DNA of 49,249 bases from Phocaeicola paurosaccharolyticus JCM 15092 (GCF_000613805.1 NZ_BAJR01000023.1:1-49249), one strand, 5' to 3'; counted from the first letter of the stretch, positions 37,623-47,363 are shown. The notes: generated by a model not told the origin, from the letters alone. Translations and numbers: made by a program.

Positions 37623-37625
37623 AAT

Positions 37626-37835
37626 TTATTCACCAATAATTTCTTTTGCTTTCTCATACTCATCCTTAGGTACCAATACAGGAATTCCTTCATTTTCCAT
37701 TATTGACTCCATTCCATTATCATAAATCTCAGCATGAAGACCCTTACTGATAAGGTTACCCTGGATAATCTCTGCCTGAACGTAGTTATCACATACTTTC
37801 ACAACGGCCATTGCATCATTTTCTTCCATTTCCAT
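37626..37835 (-). CDS. DUF2007-family putative signal-transducing protein
   Basis: A 69-residue soluble protein from the ATG at 37835 (a longer frame to 37862 has a weaker start). The DUF2007 pattern is visible: an initial strand, then ...NYVQAEIIQGNLISKGLHAEIYDNG..., and the end GIPVLVPKDEYEKAKEII. Members are small ferredoxin-like-fold proteins, some fused to or next to signalling proteins, with no proven role. It diverges from the DUF3843-like gene 85 bp away. Confidence 0.75.
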   Translation of the reverse strand: MEMEENDAMAVVKVCDNYVQAEIIQGNLISKGLHAEIYDNGMESIMENEGIPVLVPKDEYEKAKEIIGE

Positions 37836-37920
37836 ATTATATGCATTTATTATTAATAACAAAAGAGAATGAAATATGTTATCTAATCTTTGCTATATTA
37901 GTAAAAAATATCGGACTATT

Positions 37921-39090
37921 ATGAAAAAGGAAAAAATATATATCAACAAATGGTTGGAAGTCCACCCATATAAGCTACAAAAAGAGAGCGACGGTTATTT
38001 TGTAGAGCTCAGTAACACTATATTTGATACACTTACACTTGATGATGTCCCAGTAGAAATAAGAAAAAGATGTGCACTATATCTCTCTGCTTACATCGAG
38101 GATTTAATATCAGGACTTGGATTATGGAGAGCATTCACTGAGAAGTGTAATGAACTGTATAAAACTCGGGTACCTTTCTATAATATCAGCGAAGAATATG
38201 TTGATGGTGAGGTTAATGTGGAAGACATCAGATTCATAATCTGGAACACTTTATATAATGGAGGATATAGCAAACTTCCTATAAACCCAATGGATAAGTC
38301 GATTGAGACTAATGCTATTAAACTTTATGACATCTTATCTGATGAGTATGAGGTTGCGCCGGAAAATGAGACCCTTAACAAATACTTCGATGGTTATAAT
38401 GATGAAAAAGAGGGGAAATATAAGTTAGAATGGCTGTTTGGGTACACTTACCTCACACAGCCATCAGTACAAGCATATATTAAAGATTTGTCCGAGAGTG
38501 AAAGATTTACAGTACCATGCGGACCTTTGGCTCTCTTCCTTTATGAATGGTTGGAAATAGTATGTACAAATGGAATTGAGATGTGGAGAAAGATTGGTGG
38601 GCTATTCTTTACCAACCCGGAAATGTCTGAAAAGATGAAGGAGAAGAGCAAAGAGATATATCAAAACTTCATGGATGGGAATATGGGAAATAAGATTGCA
38701 TACGTTGATGGATATTCCGGATTGAAGAAGTTCTTAGTGAACGTATTGAAATGGCCTGATGATGAGAACCACATGCTTCCACAAATGAAAGATTTCAAGA
38801 ACTTTGTGCTGATGTGCAATGAAGAGAAGGGTATGTTGATAGCACATGATATATGCCAATATATAAAAGATCCTCTAAATCCATACTATAATAAATCGAT
38901 TGCAGAGAAAGAGGCCTTCTCTATGCTTACAGTACCAACAAAATGTCCGCCAGATCTTTTGGAGTATCTTATTGACAACAGATATATACCTGATGTTCAA
39001 TTCCCTAAGTATGGTGAGAATGAGATTACTGTGAAGTTTGCCGATTTCATTGCACGTTGTTCTTTGCTATATTACTACAGAGGAGATTAA
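37921..39090 (+). CDS. DUF3843-like protein of unknown function
   Basis: A 389-residue soluble protein without signal peptide. It starts MKKEKIYINKWLEVHPY and appears mostly helical, with ALFLYEWLEIVCTNGIEMWRK and a C-terminal CPPDLLEYLIDNRYIPD. This layout resembles the Bacteroidales-restricted DUF3843 family as I recall it, so the name is tentative. The frame opens at 37876, but the ATG at 37921 gives the usual start. A structured 80-nt segment follows its stop. No function can be inferred. Confidence 0.6.
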   Translation: MKKEKIYINKWLEVHPYKLQKESDGYFVELSNTIFDTLTLDDVPVEIRKRCALYLSAYIEDLISGLGLWRAFTEKCNELYKTRVPFYNISEEYVDGEVNVEDIRFIIWNTLYNGGYSKLPINPMDKSIETNAIKLYDILSDEYEVAPENETLNKYFDGYNDEKEGKYKLEWLFGYTYLTQPSVQAYIKDLSESERFTVPCGPLALFLYEWLEIVCTNGIEMWRKIGGLFFTNPEMSEKMKEKSKEIYQNFMDGNMGNKIAYVDGYSGLKKFLVNVLKWPDDENHMLPQMKDFKNFVLMCNEEKGMLIAHDICQYIKDPLNPYYNKSIAEKEAFSMLTVPTKCPPDLLEYLIDNRYIPDVQFPKYGENEITVKFADFIARCSLLYYYRGD

Positions 39091-39114
39091 TATGGTTTCG
39101 TAACCTATTTCTTG

Positions 39115-39195
39115 CTCAACAGATATTATTCTTATAGACTTCAATGATGTCTATACAGACTACAGCTGTGATTTATATAGTCATAGTCTGTTGAG
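39115..39195. other. Structured intergenic element with competing stems
   Basis: Outer 9-bp arms ctcaacaga (39115-39123) and tctgttgag (39187-39195) enclose a 7-bp hairpin tatagac/gtctata (39133-39139, 39149-39155). A further pair, cagacta (39156-39162) and tagtctg (39184-39190), uses part of the outer 3' arm, so the two folds exclude each other. It may be a 3' UTR structure or a small RNA. Confidence 0.35.
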
Positions 39196-39251
39196 TGAAA
39201 AGGATATCTCATTCTCTCGAGAAACAGAACGTGATAATATCACAAAAAATA

Positions 39252-39287
39252 AGGCTGACCCCTCAATTTATGCTTATGGGTCAGCCT
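39252..39287. terminator. Terminator between the DUF3843-like gene and ldhA
   Basis: A 10-bp G/C-rich stem (aggctgaccc at 39252-39261, partner at 39278-39287). On the minus strand it is followed by TTATTTTTTG, so it mainly serves the dehydrogenase gene. Confidence 0.75.
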
Positions 39288-39320
39288 ATAATATTTTATA
39301 AAGAAAAACTCTGTTCTACA

Positions 39321-40319
39321 TTAAGAAATTGTCACTTCATTTTCGATCTTACCTTCGTGGAAATCTTTAATGTTCTGCAAAGTAGTATTAGCTATATTTA
39401 CCAATGCCTCCTTTGTAAAGAAAGCCTGATGAGATGTTACTATTACATTGTTAAATGACAGAAGTCTTGCAAGTGTATCATCATCAATAATCTTGTCAGA
39501 AACATCCTCATAGAAGTACTCACTCTCCTCTTCATATACATCAAGTCCGGCATATCCAACCTTCTTGTTCTTCAATCCTTCGATAAGAGCATTAGTGTGA
39601 ATAAGTTGTCCCCGTCCAGTATTGATTATCATAACTCCGTCTTTCATCTTACTGATAGAGTAGTCGTTGATAAGATATTTAGTCTGTTCGGTAAGTGGGC
39701 AATGAAGAGAAATAATATCCGATGCCTTATATAGTTCATCTAATGAGGCATAAATAAAATGGTTCTCACGGGCAAAGTTATAATCAGGGAACAGGTCGTA
39801 AGCAATAATATTCATACCAAATCCTTTCAATATTTTTATAAGGATTTTCGCAATCTTACCAGTTCCGATAATACCAACTGTCTTGCCATGCATATCAAAT
39901 CCCATCAATCCATGAAGAGAAAAGTTTCCGTCACGAGTACGCATTGTAGCACGAGGAATTTTGCGGTTAAGCGACAGCATTAGAGCCAGCGTATATTCAG
40001 CTACAGCATAAGGTGAATAAGCCGGTACTCTGACAATTGTCATTTTGTCCTTTGCAGCCTTCAAGTCTACATTGTTGTAACCTGCACATCTTAATGCAAG
40101 CAGTTTAACGCCATTATCCGCTAAGGCCTGGATAACTTCGGCATCAGCCGTATCGTTCACAAATATACATACAGCATCAACTCCCTTAGTAAGTACTACA
40201 TTGTTCAAATTTAATCTTCCTTTGTAGTACCTAATGTCAAATCCGTACTTTTCATTTGCCTCTTTGAACGAGCGTTCGTCGTAGGGTTTGGTGTCATAAA
40301 ATGCAATCTTCAAAGCCAT
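39321..40319 (-). CDS. ldhA: D-lactate dehydrogenase (2-hydroxyacid dehydrogenase)
   Basis: A 332-residue NAD-dependent enzyme reducing pyruvate to D-lactate. The Rossmann GIIGTGKIAK (about 148-157), LALRCAGYNNVDL, the catalytic Arg in INTGRGQLI, the Glu in DVYEEESEYF and the His in VTSHQAFFT are all visible and typical of fermentative LdhA rather than other members of the superfamily. It follows Maf on the same strand by 59 bp with its own terminator. It would re-oxidise NADH during sugar fermentation. Confidence 0.93.
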   Translation of the reverse strand: MALKIAFYDTKPYDERSFKEANEKYGFDIRYYKGRLNLNNVVLTKGVDAVCIFVNDTADAEVIQALADNGVKLLALRCAGYNNVDLKAAKDKMTIVRVPAYSPYAVAEYTLALMLSLNRKIPRATMRTRDGNFSLHGLMGFDMHGKTVGIIGTGKIAKILIKILKGFGMNIIAYDLFPDYNFARENHFIYASLDELYKASDIISLHCPLTEQTKYLINDYSISKMKDGVMIINTGRGQLIHTNALIEGLKNKKVGYAGLDVYEEESEYFYEDVSDKIIDDDTLARLLSFNNVIVTSHQAFFTKEALVNIANTTLQNIKDFHEGKIENEVTIS

Positions 40320-40378
40320 GGTTTATTCTTTTTTTTATTTAATAAACAAACCAAATATTATTTTGGTTCTTACAATCT

Positions 40379-40960
40379 TTACATTTTTATCAATTCTCTG
40401 TATAATCTCTGTATTGGAAGGCCAACTACATTAAAGTAGCTTCCACTGATAGATTGTACTCCTATATAGCCTATCCACTCCTGTATACCATAAGCTCCGG
40501 CCTTATCGAAAGGCTTGTAGTTTATGACATAATGATCAATCTCTTCCATTGATAGAGTGTTAAAAGTAACATCAGTCACAGAAACAAATTCTTTTCGGAT
40601 ATCTTTGGTAGTTATACATACACCAGTCATAACCTGATGTGTTTTGCCGGACAAAGATGCAAGCATCTCTTTAGCGTGAGCACTATCTTCAGGCTTACCC
40701 AACACCTTTCCATCAAGCCACACTATTGTATCAGCTGTGATGATAAGTTCATTGTCCTCTATAGTGTCTATGTAAGCTTCAGCCTTTTTCCTAGCTATAA
40801 ACAGAGGTATCTGTTCTCCAATTAATGTTTCCGGATAAGATTCGTCAACATCTGGCAGCGTCTTTACCTTATACTCTATGCCTAACCCTTCAAGAAGCTC
40901 TTTTCTTCTCGGTGAGTTGCTGGCCAAGATAATACTGTATTTTTTCAAATTCTCTAACAT
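40379..40960 (-). CDS. maf: Maf family nucleotide pyrophosphatase
   Basis: A 193-residue protein. The start is LASNSPRRKELL (SxSPRR nucleotide-binding motif), followed by DVDESYPE and ITADTIVWLDGKVLGKP (the conserved Asp of the active site), then KAGAYGIQ and GSYFNVVGLP. Maf proteins hydrolyse dTTP/UTP or modified nucleotides. The frame opens at 41005, but the ATG at 40960 lies 12 bp after the KdsC stop and gives the normal N terminus, so the gene is cotranscribed with kdsC. Confidence 0.93.
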   Translation of the reverse strand: MLENLKKYSIILASNSPRRKELLEGLGIEYKVKTLPDVDESYPETLIGEQIPLFIARKKAEAYIDTIEDNELIITADTIVWLDGKVLGKPEDSAHAKEMLASLSGKTHQVMTGVCITTKDIRKEFVSVTDVTFNTLSMEEIDHYVINYKPFDKAGAYGIQEWIGYIGVQSISGSYFNVVGLPIQRLYRELIKM

Positions 40961-40971
40961 ACAATCTTTTT

Positions 40972-41490
40972 TCACCAGCCAAAAGCGTGAGCATGAGACA
41001 TCCATTTATCCTGTGCCTTGAGCACCTGTTCAATAACGTCTCTTCCGCAACCTTGACCTCCATTAACATGGGAAATATATCTTGCTATTGTTTTTATTTC
41101 AGGAGCTGCATCAGCAGGACAACATGGCACTCCACAAATCTTCATAACCTCATAATCGGGAATGTCATCACCCATATAAATGACCTCTTCATCCTTCAGA
41201 TTATATTTCTGCACAAAATCTGCATACTCTCTTGTCTTGACAGATGCAGAAGTATAGATATCCTTTACACCCAATCCCTTATATCTTTCAATTATTGCCT
41301 CGCCTTTTCCACCTGTTATAATTGCTATTTTTATTCCACATTTAACAGCGAGCTGAATAGAGTAACCATCTTTAATGTTTACCGTCCTTATAGGCTCTCC
41401 TTTATCATTCATCTGGATGGTACTGCTACTTAGTACTCCATCTATATCAAATATAATGGCTTTTATCTTTTTTAAATCGTAATCAATCAT
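40972..41490 (-). CDS. kdsC: KDO-8-phosphate phosphatase (KdsC-like HAD enzyme)
   Basis: A 172-residue class C0 HAD phosphatase without a cap domain. Motif I is [10 protein letters not shown], motif [11 protein letters not shown], and motif III/IV the [11 protein letters not shown] block, all as in KdsC. It would release phosphate from KDO-8-phosphate during lipopolysaccharide core synthesis. Its start overlaps the DUF2520 stop by 4 bp (ATGA), a sign of coupling. Confidence 0.9.
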   Translation of the reverse strand: MIDYDLKKIKAIIFDIDGVLSSSTIQMNDKGEPIRTVNIKDGYSIQLAVKCGIKIAIITGGKGEAIIERYKGLGVKDIYTSASVKTREYADFVQKYNLKDEEVIYMGDDIPDYEVMKICGVPCCPADAAPEIKTIARYISHVNGGQGCGRDVIEQVLKAQDKWMSHAHAFGW

Positions 41491-42260
41491 TTCCTGGAAA
41501 ATTTATTAATACTTTTACTTATAGCCTCATATATAACCTGAAAATCTTTATCATTCTCTAGCATAGAGAGATGACCATTGATAACATTCTCGTCATATCT
41601 TATTGCCGGCCCGGTCTGAGCATCAATTGGCTTCAACTTATGCACCTTTGCAGCTGTCTCATCAATCAATGGCAGCATCACATCGAAAGGTATGCCATTC
41701 CTCTGAAGAAGGTCATCACAAATAGCATACATATGGTTTGAGAAGTTACATGCAAAGACAGCTGCTATATGCAGATATCTTCTCTGCTCTGATGAGGCAT
41801 CATATACTCTATCCGACAACTGTTCAGCAATAGTTCTTATCAGTGAAAGATCATCCTTACTATTTGCCTCTAAAAAGAGAGGGATAACAGTAAAATCTAC
41901 CTCTTTGCACTTGCTGAATGTCTGCATAGGATATATCACGCCATATCTCTTAGCATAACCGCTCCATATATCCATTGGTAGACTTCCTGCAGTGTGAAGG
42001 AATAGAGAATTCTCTCTGTCTTTTATAAGTTCAGGAGCTATTTCATGAAAAGCAGAGTCCTTTATAGCTGAAATGTATATATCGGCATCTTTGTCAACTT
42101 CTTTAATGTCTGTTGTATATCTGCATTTCAATATTGACGAAAGGTTTTTGGCTGACTCTTCAGTACGACTGAATACGCATACTATTTCATAACCAGCCTT
42201 ATGCAAGGCTTTTCCTAAATGTGTTGCCAAATTACCAGCGCCGATAAGAGCTATTCTCAT
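41487..42260 (-). CDS. DUF2520 Rossmann-fold oxidoreductase-like protein
   Basis: A 257-residue protein with an N-terminal NADP-binding fold ([16 protein letters not shown], residues 3-18) related to F420-dependent NADP oxidoreductases, and a C-terminal helical DUF2520 domain ([38 protein letters not shown]). The substrate is unknown. It overlaps the nitroreductase stop and the kdsC start by 4 bp each and is the middle of a tight operon. Confidence 0.87.
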   Translation of the reverse strand: MRIALIGAGNLATHLGKALHKAGYEIVCVFSRTEESAKNLSSILKCRYTTDIKEVDKDADIYISAIKDSAFHEIAPELIKDRENSLFLHTAGSLPMDIWSGYAKRYGVIYPMQTFSKCKEVDFTVIPLFLEANSKDDLSLIRTIAEQLSDRVYDASSEQRRYLHIAAVFACNFSNHMYAICDDLLQRNGIPFDVMLPLIDETAAKVHKLKPIDAQTGPAIRYDENVINGHLSMLENDKDFQVIYEAISKSINKFSRK

Positions 42261-42793
42261 TTCTCTCCGAAATTATTAATATGAACCTTTTCCCATAACA
42301 GGTTATCTTCGTTGAAAGACTTTCTTTCCATTCCTTTATGTCCTATAGCTATTATAGACAGCACCTGAAGTTGAAGTGGAATATCAAGTACGTTTCTTAC
42401 ATAGTCCCCTGACGGAGTACCATTAGCAAGATATCTCTCTCTTACCTGCACCCAACAGCTTCCCAGTCCAAGATCTTCTGCCTGAAGCTGAATCATTATA
42501 GATGCTATAGATGTATCTTCAATCCAGACATCACTCAATAAAGGATCGCCTAAAACGACTACAGCCATTGGAGCATCTTTAACAAAAGAGCTTCCATTTT
42601 CTTTACATAAAGATAGCTTCTCTAACTTATCCTTGTCGTCAACAACAATAAACTGCCAACAGTTACTTCTTTTGGAGGATGGAGACATCAAAGCAGCCTT
42701 CATTATTTCTACTACCTCTTCTTGTGAAAGTGTCTGTTCTGTAAATTTACGCATACTGCGTCTTTTTTTGATGAGTTCGGTAAAATTATCCAT
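42257..42793 (-). CDS. Nitroreductase family protein
   Basis: A 178-residue FMN-dependent oxidoreductase. It starts with the FMN-phosphate motif KKRRSMRKFTEQ, then SPSSKRSNCWQFIVVDD, and ends with LSIIAIGHKGMERKSF, the typical NADH-dependent nitroreductase pattern. Natural substrates of these small members (quinones, nitro compounds or flavin) are usually unknown. It is the first gene of the nitroreductase-DUF2520-kdsC-maf operon; on the minus strand a TATATTTG (42820-42827) lies 27 bp upstream as a -7 box. Confidence 0.88.
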   Translation of the reverse strand: MDNFTELIKKRRSMRKFTEQTLSQEEVVEIMKAALMSPSSKRSNCWQFIVVDDKDKLEKLSLCKENGSSFVKDAPMAVVVLGDPLLSDVWIEDTSIASIMIQLQAEDLGLGSCWVQVRERYLANGTPSGDYVRNVLDIPLQLQVLSIIAIGHKGMERKSFNEDNLLWEKVHINNFGEK

Positions 42794-42861
42794 AAATAGT
42801 CTATCTTTTTTTGTTTATACAAATATACTACATGAATAGAGATTTATATAAAATAAAATAA

Positions 42862-42869
42862 TATTTTTG
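42862..42869 (+). promoter_or_regulatory. -7 box almost touching the GNAT start codon
   Basis: TATTTTTG ends 6 bp before the ATG at 42876. If used, transcription would start about at the start codon, giving a leaderless mRNA. No -33 TTG is clear. Confidence 0.4.
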
Positions 42870-42875
42870 CATATT

Positions 42876-43856
42876 ATGGCTATCAAACTTTCCACTATCA
42901 CTAGCATTGAAGAGCTTCCGGAAATAGAGGGTACAACTCTTTTCCATTCCAATGAGCTGTTTAAAATTTTTAAACAGACTAGCGGTTACAAACCCATAAT
43001 GATAATAGCAGAGGAAGATGATAGATGCATTGCTAGACTAATGGGCACTGTAAGAAAAAGTGTAAGATTATTTCCACCTGCTATTATCAAGAGATGTGAG
43101 GTTTATGGTAATGGGGAATATTTTGATAATTCATACGATAAAGAAGAATTATTTTCATTACTACTCAACAAGCTGACAAGAGAGGTTAAAAAGAGATCTT
43201 TTTTAATTGAGTTCCGAAATCTTGACAATCCTCTATTGGGATATCAAGCATTCAAAAAGAATAACTATTTTGCAATAAATTGGCTGAGAGTCTATAATTC
43301 ACTTCATAGCAAATCTCCTGAGGAGAGGCTTAGCTCATCAAGAAAGAAGCAGATTAACAGAGCTTTAAAAAGCGGAGTTACCATTGAAATTGCAAAAGAT
43401 GAGGAAGAGATAAGAGCATTTTCTATGTTATTAAGAAAATACTACTCCTCAAAAATTCGTAAACACTTCCCTCATATAGGTTTCTTCATACAACTTTCTA
43501 GGAAAAATGCCGGACAGGAGATTGCGAAGATCTTTCTCGTAAAATACAACAACAAGATTATTGGCGGATCAGTATGTGCTTTCTCAAAGGATACTGCATA
43601 TCTATGGTTCTCTATGGGAATGAAAAAGAGCTATCCTTTCGAATATCCAGGTATTATGGCAGTGTGGGGAGCAATTAAATATTCATACGAAAACGGATAT
43701 GATCATTTTGAATTCCTTGACCCGGGTTTACCATTCAAGAAGTATGGATATAGGGAATTTATACTGAGGTTTGGAGGTAAACAGACAAGTACAAGACGAT
43801 GGTTCAGATTTAGATGGAATATGCTTAACAAGCTATTTTGTAAGATATATTCTTAG
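42876..43856 (+). CDS. GNAT/FemAB-like acyltransferase
   Basis: A 326-residue cytoplasmic protein. It shows two GNAT-like halves with the FemAB/BioF2-type pattern: SRKKQINRALKSGVTIEIA, AKIFLVKYNNKIIGGSVCAF and YDHFEFLDPGLPFKKYGYREF. Such proteins transfer acetyl or aminoacyl groups, often to cell-wall or small-molecule acceptors, but the acceptor here is unknown. An upstream TTG would add three residues, and the ATG is preferred. It lies alone between the divergent nitroreductase operon and the methylmalonyl-CoA operon. Confidence 0.78.
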   Translation: MAIKLSTITSIEELPEIEGTTLFHSNELFKIFKQTSGYKPIMIIAEEDDRCIARLMGTVRKSVRLFPPAIIKRCEVYGNGEYFDNSYDKEELFSLLLNKLTREVKKRSFLIEFRNLDNPLLGYQAFKKNNYFAINWLRVYNSLHSKSPEERLSSSRKKQINRALKSGVTIEIAKDEEEIRAFSMLLRKYYSSKIRKHFPHIGFFIQLSRKNAGQEIAKIFLVKYNNKIIGGSVCAFSKDTAYLWFSMGMKKSYPFEYPGIMAVWGAIKYSYENGYDHFEFLDPGLPFKKYGYREFILRFGGKQTSTRRWFRFRWNMLNKLFCKIYS

Positions 43857-43984
43857 ACTCTAAAACTCATGATTTTGACTACAAATAAAATTGAAGAATT
43901 ATTTCTTTATTAATATTGAATTTCTTTTCTTTGTGATTGAAAAAAATAAATTTTTGAACTTTAAAACTTATAAATAAAATCATT

Positions 43985-44389
43985 ATGAAAATTTCACACA
44001 TCGAGCATTTAGGTATTGCGGTAAAAAGCATCGAAGAAGCACTTCCATACTACGAAAATGTTTTAGGTTTAAAATGTTATAACATTGAAACTGTGGAAGA
44101 CCAAAAGGTTAAGACTGCTTTTTTGAAAGTAGGCGATACTAAAATCGAACTTCTTGAAGCTACATCACCAGAAAGCACTATAGCTAAATTTATAGAAAAC
44201 AAAGGAGCAGGTGTACACCACGTAGCTTTTGCAATTGAAGATGGTGTTGCTACCGCACTTGCTGAAGCAGAAGAAAAGGGCATTCGCCTTATAGATAAAG
44301 CACCAAGAAATGGAGCAGAAGGTTTGAGTATAGCTTTCCTTCACCCAAAATCAACTCTAGGTGTTCTTACAGAACTTTGTGAAAAATAA
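43985..44389 (+). CDS. mce: Methylmalonyl-CoA epimerase
   Basis: A 134-residue VOC-fold metalloenzyme that interconverts (S)- and (R)-methylmalonyl-CoA. The metal ligands are visible in HIEHLGIAV, KIELLEATSPES and GAGVHHVAF, with the family end FLHPKSTLGVLTELCEK. It is the first gene of the mce-mmdA-oadG-mmdC-mmdB run and starts 25 bp before mmdA. It links the mutase product to the decarboxylase in propionate formation. Confidence 0.95.
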   Translation: MKISHIEHLGIAVKSIEEALPYYENVLGLKCYNIETVEDQKVKTAFLKVGDTKIELLEATSPESTIAKFIENKGAGVHHVAFAIEDGVATALAEAEEKGIRLIDKAPRNGAEGLSIAFLHPKSTLGVLTELCEK

Positions 44390-44413
44390 GTAATAACATA
44401 AAAACAAAATATA

Positions 44414-45967
44414 ATGAGCAATCAACTTGATAAAATTAAAGAGCTGATAGAACGTCGTGCTAATGCACGTATTGGAGGCGGTGAAAAGGCAATAGCCAAA
44501 CAACACGAGAAAGGTAAATATACGGCACGTGAACGTATTGCTATGCTACTTGATGAAGGTAGCTTTGAGGAGATGGATATGTTTGTTGAACACAGATGTA
44601 CCAACTTCGGTATGGAAAAGAAACACTATCCAGGTGATGGTGTAGTTACAGGATGTGGTACTATTGAAGGCCGTCTTGTTTATATTTTCGCTCAAGACTT
44701 CACAGTTTCAGCTGGTTCTCTATCTGAAACAATGTCACTCAAGATATGTAAGGTAATGGATCAGGCTATGAAGATGGGTGCTCCATGTATCGGAATTAAT
44801 GATTCAGGTGGCGCTCGTATTCAAGAGGGAATTAATGCTCTCGCCGGTTATGCCGAAATATTCCAACGTAACATACTTGCATCAGGTGTCATACCTCAGA
44901 TTTCAGGTATCTTCGGACCTTGTGCCGGTGGTGCTGTTTACTCTCCTGCTCTTACTGACTTCACTCTTATGATGGAAGGTACATCATATATGTTCCTTAC
45001 CGGTCCTAAGGTAGTTAAGACTGTAACAGGTGAAGATGTTTCTCAAGAAAACCTTGGTGGTGCAAGCGTTCACTCAACTAAATCAGGTGTTACTCATTTC
45101 ACAGCTTCTACTGAAGAAGAGGCTTTGGCACTAATCCGCAAACTTTTGAGTTACATTCCACAGAACAATCTTGAAGAGGCTCCATATGTTGATTGCACAG
45201 ACCCAATAGACCGTCTTGAAGATTCTCTAAATGAAATTATCCCTGACAATCCAAACAAACCATACGACATGAATGAAGTTATTTCAGCAATCGTTGACAA
45301 TGGTGAGTTCTTGGAAATTCAGAAAGATTATTCAAAAAATATGATTATCGGTTTCGCACGTTTCAACGGACAATCTGTTGGTATCGTTGCAAACCAACCT
45401 AAATATCTTGCAGGTGTTCTCGACAGTAACGCATCAAGAAAAGGTGCAAGATTCGTACGCTTCTGCGATGCTTTCAATATTCCTTTGGTTTCACTTGTTG
45501 ACGTTCCAGGATTCCTTCCAGGTACAGGACAGGAGTACAATGCAGTTATCCTTCATGGTGCAAAACTTCTTTATGCATATGGTGAGGCAACAGTTCCCAA
45601 AGTAACTATCACTCTTCGTAAGTCTTATGGTGGATCACACATCGTAATGAGCTGTAAGCAACTTCGTGGTGATATGAACTATGCATGGCCTACAGCAGAA
45701 ATTGCTGTTATGGGTGGAGCAGGTGCTGTTGAAGTTCTCTATGCTCGTGAGGCTAAAGAACAGGAGAACCCAGCTCAATTCCTTGCTGAAAAAGAGGCTG
45801 AATACAACAAGCTATTTGCTAATCCTTATAATGCTGCTAAATACGGATATATTGACGATGTTATCGAGCCAAGAAATACTCGTTTCCGTATTATCAGAGC
45901 TCTTCAGCAGCTACAAACTAAGAAATTGACAAATCCAGCAAAGAAACATGGTAATATTCCTTTGTAA
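44414..45967 (+). CDS. mmdA: Methylmalonyl-CoA decarboxylase alpha / carboxyltransferase subunit
   Basis: A 517-residue acyl-CoA carboxyltransferase. The two halves show [49 protein letters not shown] and [13 protein letters not shown]. It moves the carboxyl group from methylmalonyl-CoA to biotin on the carrier encoded two genes on. Propionyl-CoA carboxylase beta subunits are close relatives, but the neighbouring gamma, biotin-carrier and Na+-pump genes, with no biotin carboxylase, point to the decarboxylase complex. Confidence 0.94.
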   Translation: MSNQLDKIKELIERRANARIGGGEKAIAKQHEKGKYTARERIAMLLDEGSFEEMDMFVEHRCTNFGMEKKHYPGDGVVTGCGTIEGRLVYIFAQDFTVSAGSLSETMSLKICKVMDQAMKMGAPCIGINDSGGARIQEGINALAGYAEIFQRNILASGVIPQISGIFGPCAGGAVYSPALTDFTLMMEGTSYMFLTGPKVVKTVTGEDVSQENLGGASVHSTKSGVTHFTASTEEEALALIRKLLSYIPQNNLEEAPYVDCTDPIDRLEDSLNEIIPDNPNKPYDMNEVISAIVDNGEFLEIQKDYSKNMIIGFARFNGQSVGIVANQPKYLAGVLDSNASRKGARFVRFCDAFNIPLVSLVDVPGFLPGTGQEYNAVILHGAKLLYAYGEATVPKVTITLRKSYGGSHIVMSCKQLRGDMNYAWPTAEIAVMGGAGAVEVLYAREAKEQENPAQFLAEKEAEYNKLFANPYNAAKYGYIDDVIEPRNTRFRIIRALQQLQTKKLTNPAKKHGNIPL

Positions 45968-45978
45968 TAATTATTAAT

Positions 45979-46908
45979 ATGAGAATTATGAACAGAACAA
46001 AAATAGGAATATTACTCTCCATGATTGTAGTTGTATGCTTCTCTTCCTGCAAAGAACAGAAAGTGCAGAAGAAACTTATGATCAATGAGGTACTCATAGA
46101 CAACCAAACAGACTTAGAGGATGATTATGGAGTACACAACGGATGGATTGAAATATTCAATAAATCATATGGAAGTTCTAATCTTGCAGCTTGCCTTATC
46201 AAGGTGAGTTCAACGCCGGGAGATACTGCTACATACTTTATTCCGAAAGGGGATGTACTTACATTGGTGAAACCTCGCCAACATGCTCTATTCTGGGCGG
46301 ACAATCTTCCAAATCGTGGCACATTCCATACAAACTTCAAGCTTGATTCTATCAATTCCAACTGGATTGGATTATACGACTCAGGTAAAAACCTTCTTGA
46401 TGAAGTAACAGTTCCTGCTGGAGTTTTGAAGACCAATCAGTCATATGCACGTATCTCAGACGGCGATGATAAGTGGGAAATTAAGACTGGTTCTAAAGAT
46501 AAATATGTCACTCCAAGTACAAACAATAAGACTCTTGATAAAAATGCGAAACAAGAGAGATTCCAAGAAGATGACCAGTTGGGTATAGGTATGTCGATAA
46601 CTGCAATGACAGTTGTTTTCATCGGATTAATCCTGCTATACATAGCATTCAAATTTGTTGGCAATATTTCTGTCAAAATGACAAGCCGTAATGCAATGAA
46701 GGTCTCCGGAATTACTGATGAGAAAGATGCTAAGAACATGAAAGAAGCTCCAGGTGAAATTTATGCAGCTATATCAATGGCAATGCATGAAATACAAAAT
46801 GAAGTACATGATAATGAAGACACTGTACTTACCATCACAAGAGTTAAGAGAAGCTATTCTCCATGGAGTTCAAAGATCTATACTCTACGTGAAATACCAA
46901 GAAAATAA
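45979..46908 (+). CDS. Lamin-tail domain fused to OadG (decarboxylase gamma subunit)
   Basis: A 309-residue membrane protein. The start has a lipoprotein-like signal (SSC, Cys24), followed by a lamin-tail (LTD) beta domain outside the cytoplasm (INEVLIDNQTD, NGWIEIFNKS, WIGLYDSGKNLLDEVTVPAG). A single helix (about 208-230) then leads to a cytoplasmic OadG-type tail rich in charged residues (SRNAMKVSG, ending RSYSPWSSKIYTLREIP). OadG joins the carboxyltransferase, biotin protein and pump. The same fusion occurs in related Bacteroidota. It sits between mmdA and the biotin carrier. Confidence 0.82.
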   Translation: MRIMNRTKIGILLSMIVVVCFSSCKEQKVQKKLMINEVLIDNQTDLEDDYGVHNGWIEIFNKSYGSSNLAACLIKVSSTPGDTATYFIPKGDVLTLVKPRQHALFWADNLPNRGTFHTNFKLDSINSNWIGLYDSGKNLLDEVTVPAGVLKTNQSYARISDGDDKWEIKTGSKDKYVTPSTNNKTLDKNAKQERFQEDDQLGIGMSITAMTVVFIGLILLYIAFKFVGNISVKMTSRNAMKVSGITDEKDAKNMKEAPGEIYAAISMAMHEIQNEVHDNEDTVLTITRVKRSYSPWSSKIYTLREIPRK

Positions 46909-46930
46909 TCCAACAAAAATTGATCATATC

Positions 46931-47362
46931 ATGAAAGAATATAAATATAAAATCAATGGTAACTTATATAAAGTAACTATTGGAGAAATTGAAGATAACA
47001 TTGCTACAGTAGAAGTTAACGGAACTCCATATAAAGTTGAAATGGAGAAGGCTCCTAAACAACAGGTTACAAAGGTTGAGAGACCTGTACCTGTGACACC
47101 TCAGGCACCAACTGCAACCGTTGCTAAACCTGCGCCAAAATCTACAGGCAAATCAGGAGTTAAATCTCCACTTCCAGGTGTAATACTTGACATCAGAGTC
47201 AATGTAGGCGACACTGTAAAAAGAGGACAAACCATTATTATCCTCGAAGCTATGAAGATGGAAAATAATATCAATGCAGATAAAGATGGAAAGATTACAG
47301 CTGTAAATGTAAGTAAAGGTGAATCTGTTTTGGAAGGTACCGATCTTGTAATAATTGAATAA
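46931..47362 (+). CDS. mmdC: Biotin carboxyl carrier subunit of the decarboxylase
   Basis: A 143-residue protein. A short N-terminal domain (YKYKINGNLYKVTIGEI) and a Pro/Ala/Lys-rich flexible linker (about 52-80, VTPQAPTATVAKPAPKST) lead to a biotinyl domain with the lysine target in EAMKMEN (about 109). The carboxyl group shuttles on this biotin between MmdA and the pump. The start is the ATG at 46931, with 22 bp to the upstream gene; the frame next to it from 46754 is not used. Confidence 0.94.
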   Translation: MKEYKYKINGNLYKVTIGEIEDNIATVEVNGTPYKVEMEKAPKQQVTKVERPVPVTPQAPTATVAKPAPKSTGKSGVKSPLPGVILDIRVNVGDTVKRGQTIIILEAMKMENNINADKDGKITAVNVSKGESVLEGTDLVIIE

Positions 47363-47363
47363 T

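Noticed and set aside
40987..41433. 148-codon plus-strand frame
   Set aside because: Antisense to the well-supported kdsC gene, with a Ser/Cys/Tyr-rich composition typical of shadow frames.
46754..46930. Longer start for the biotin carrier gene
   Set aside because: That stretch is the end of the OadG-fusion gene in another frame; the protein family begins at the ATG at 46931.
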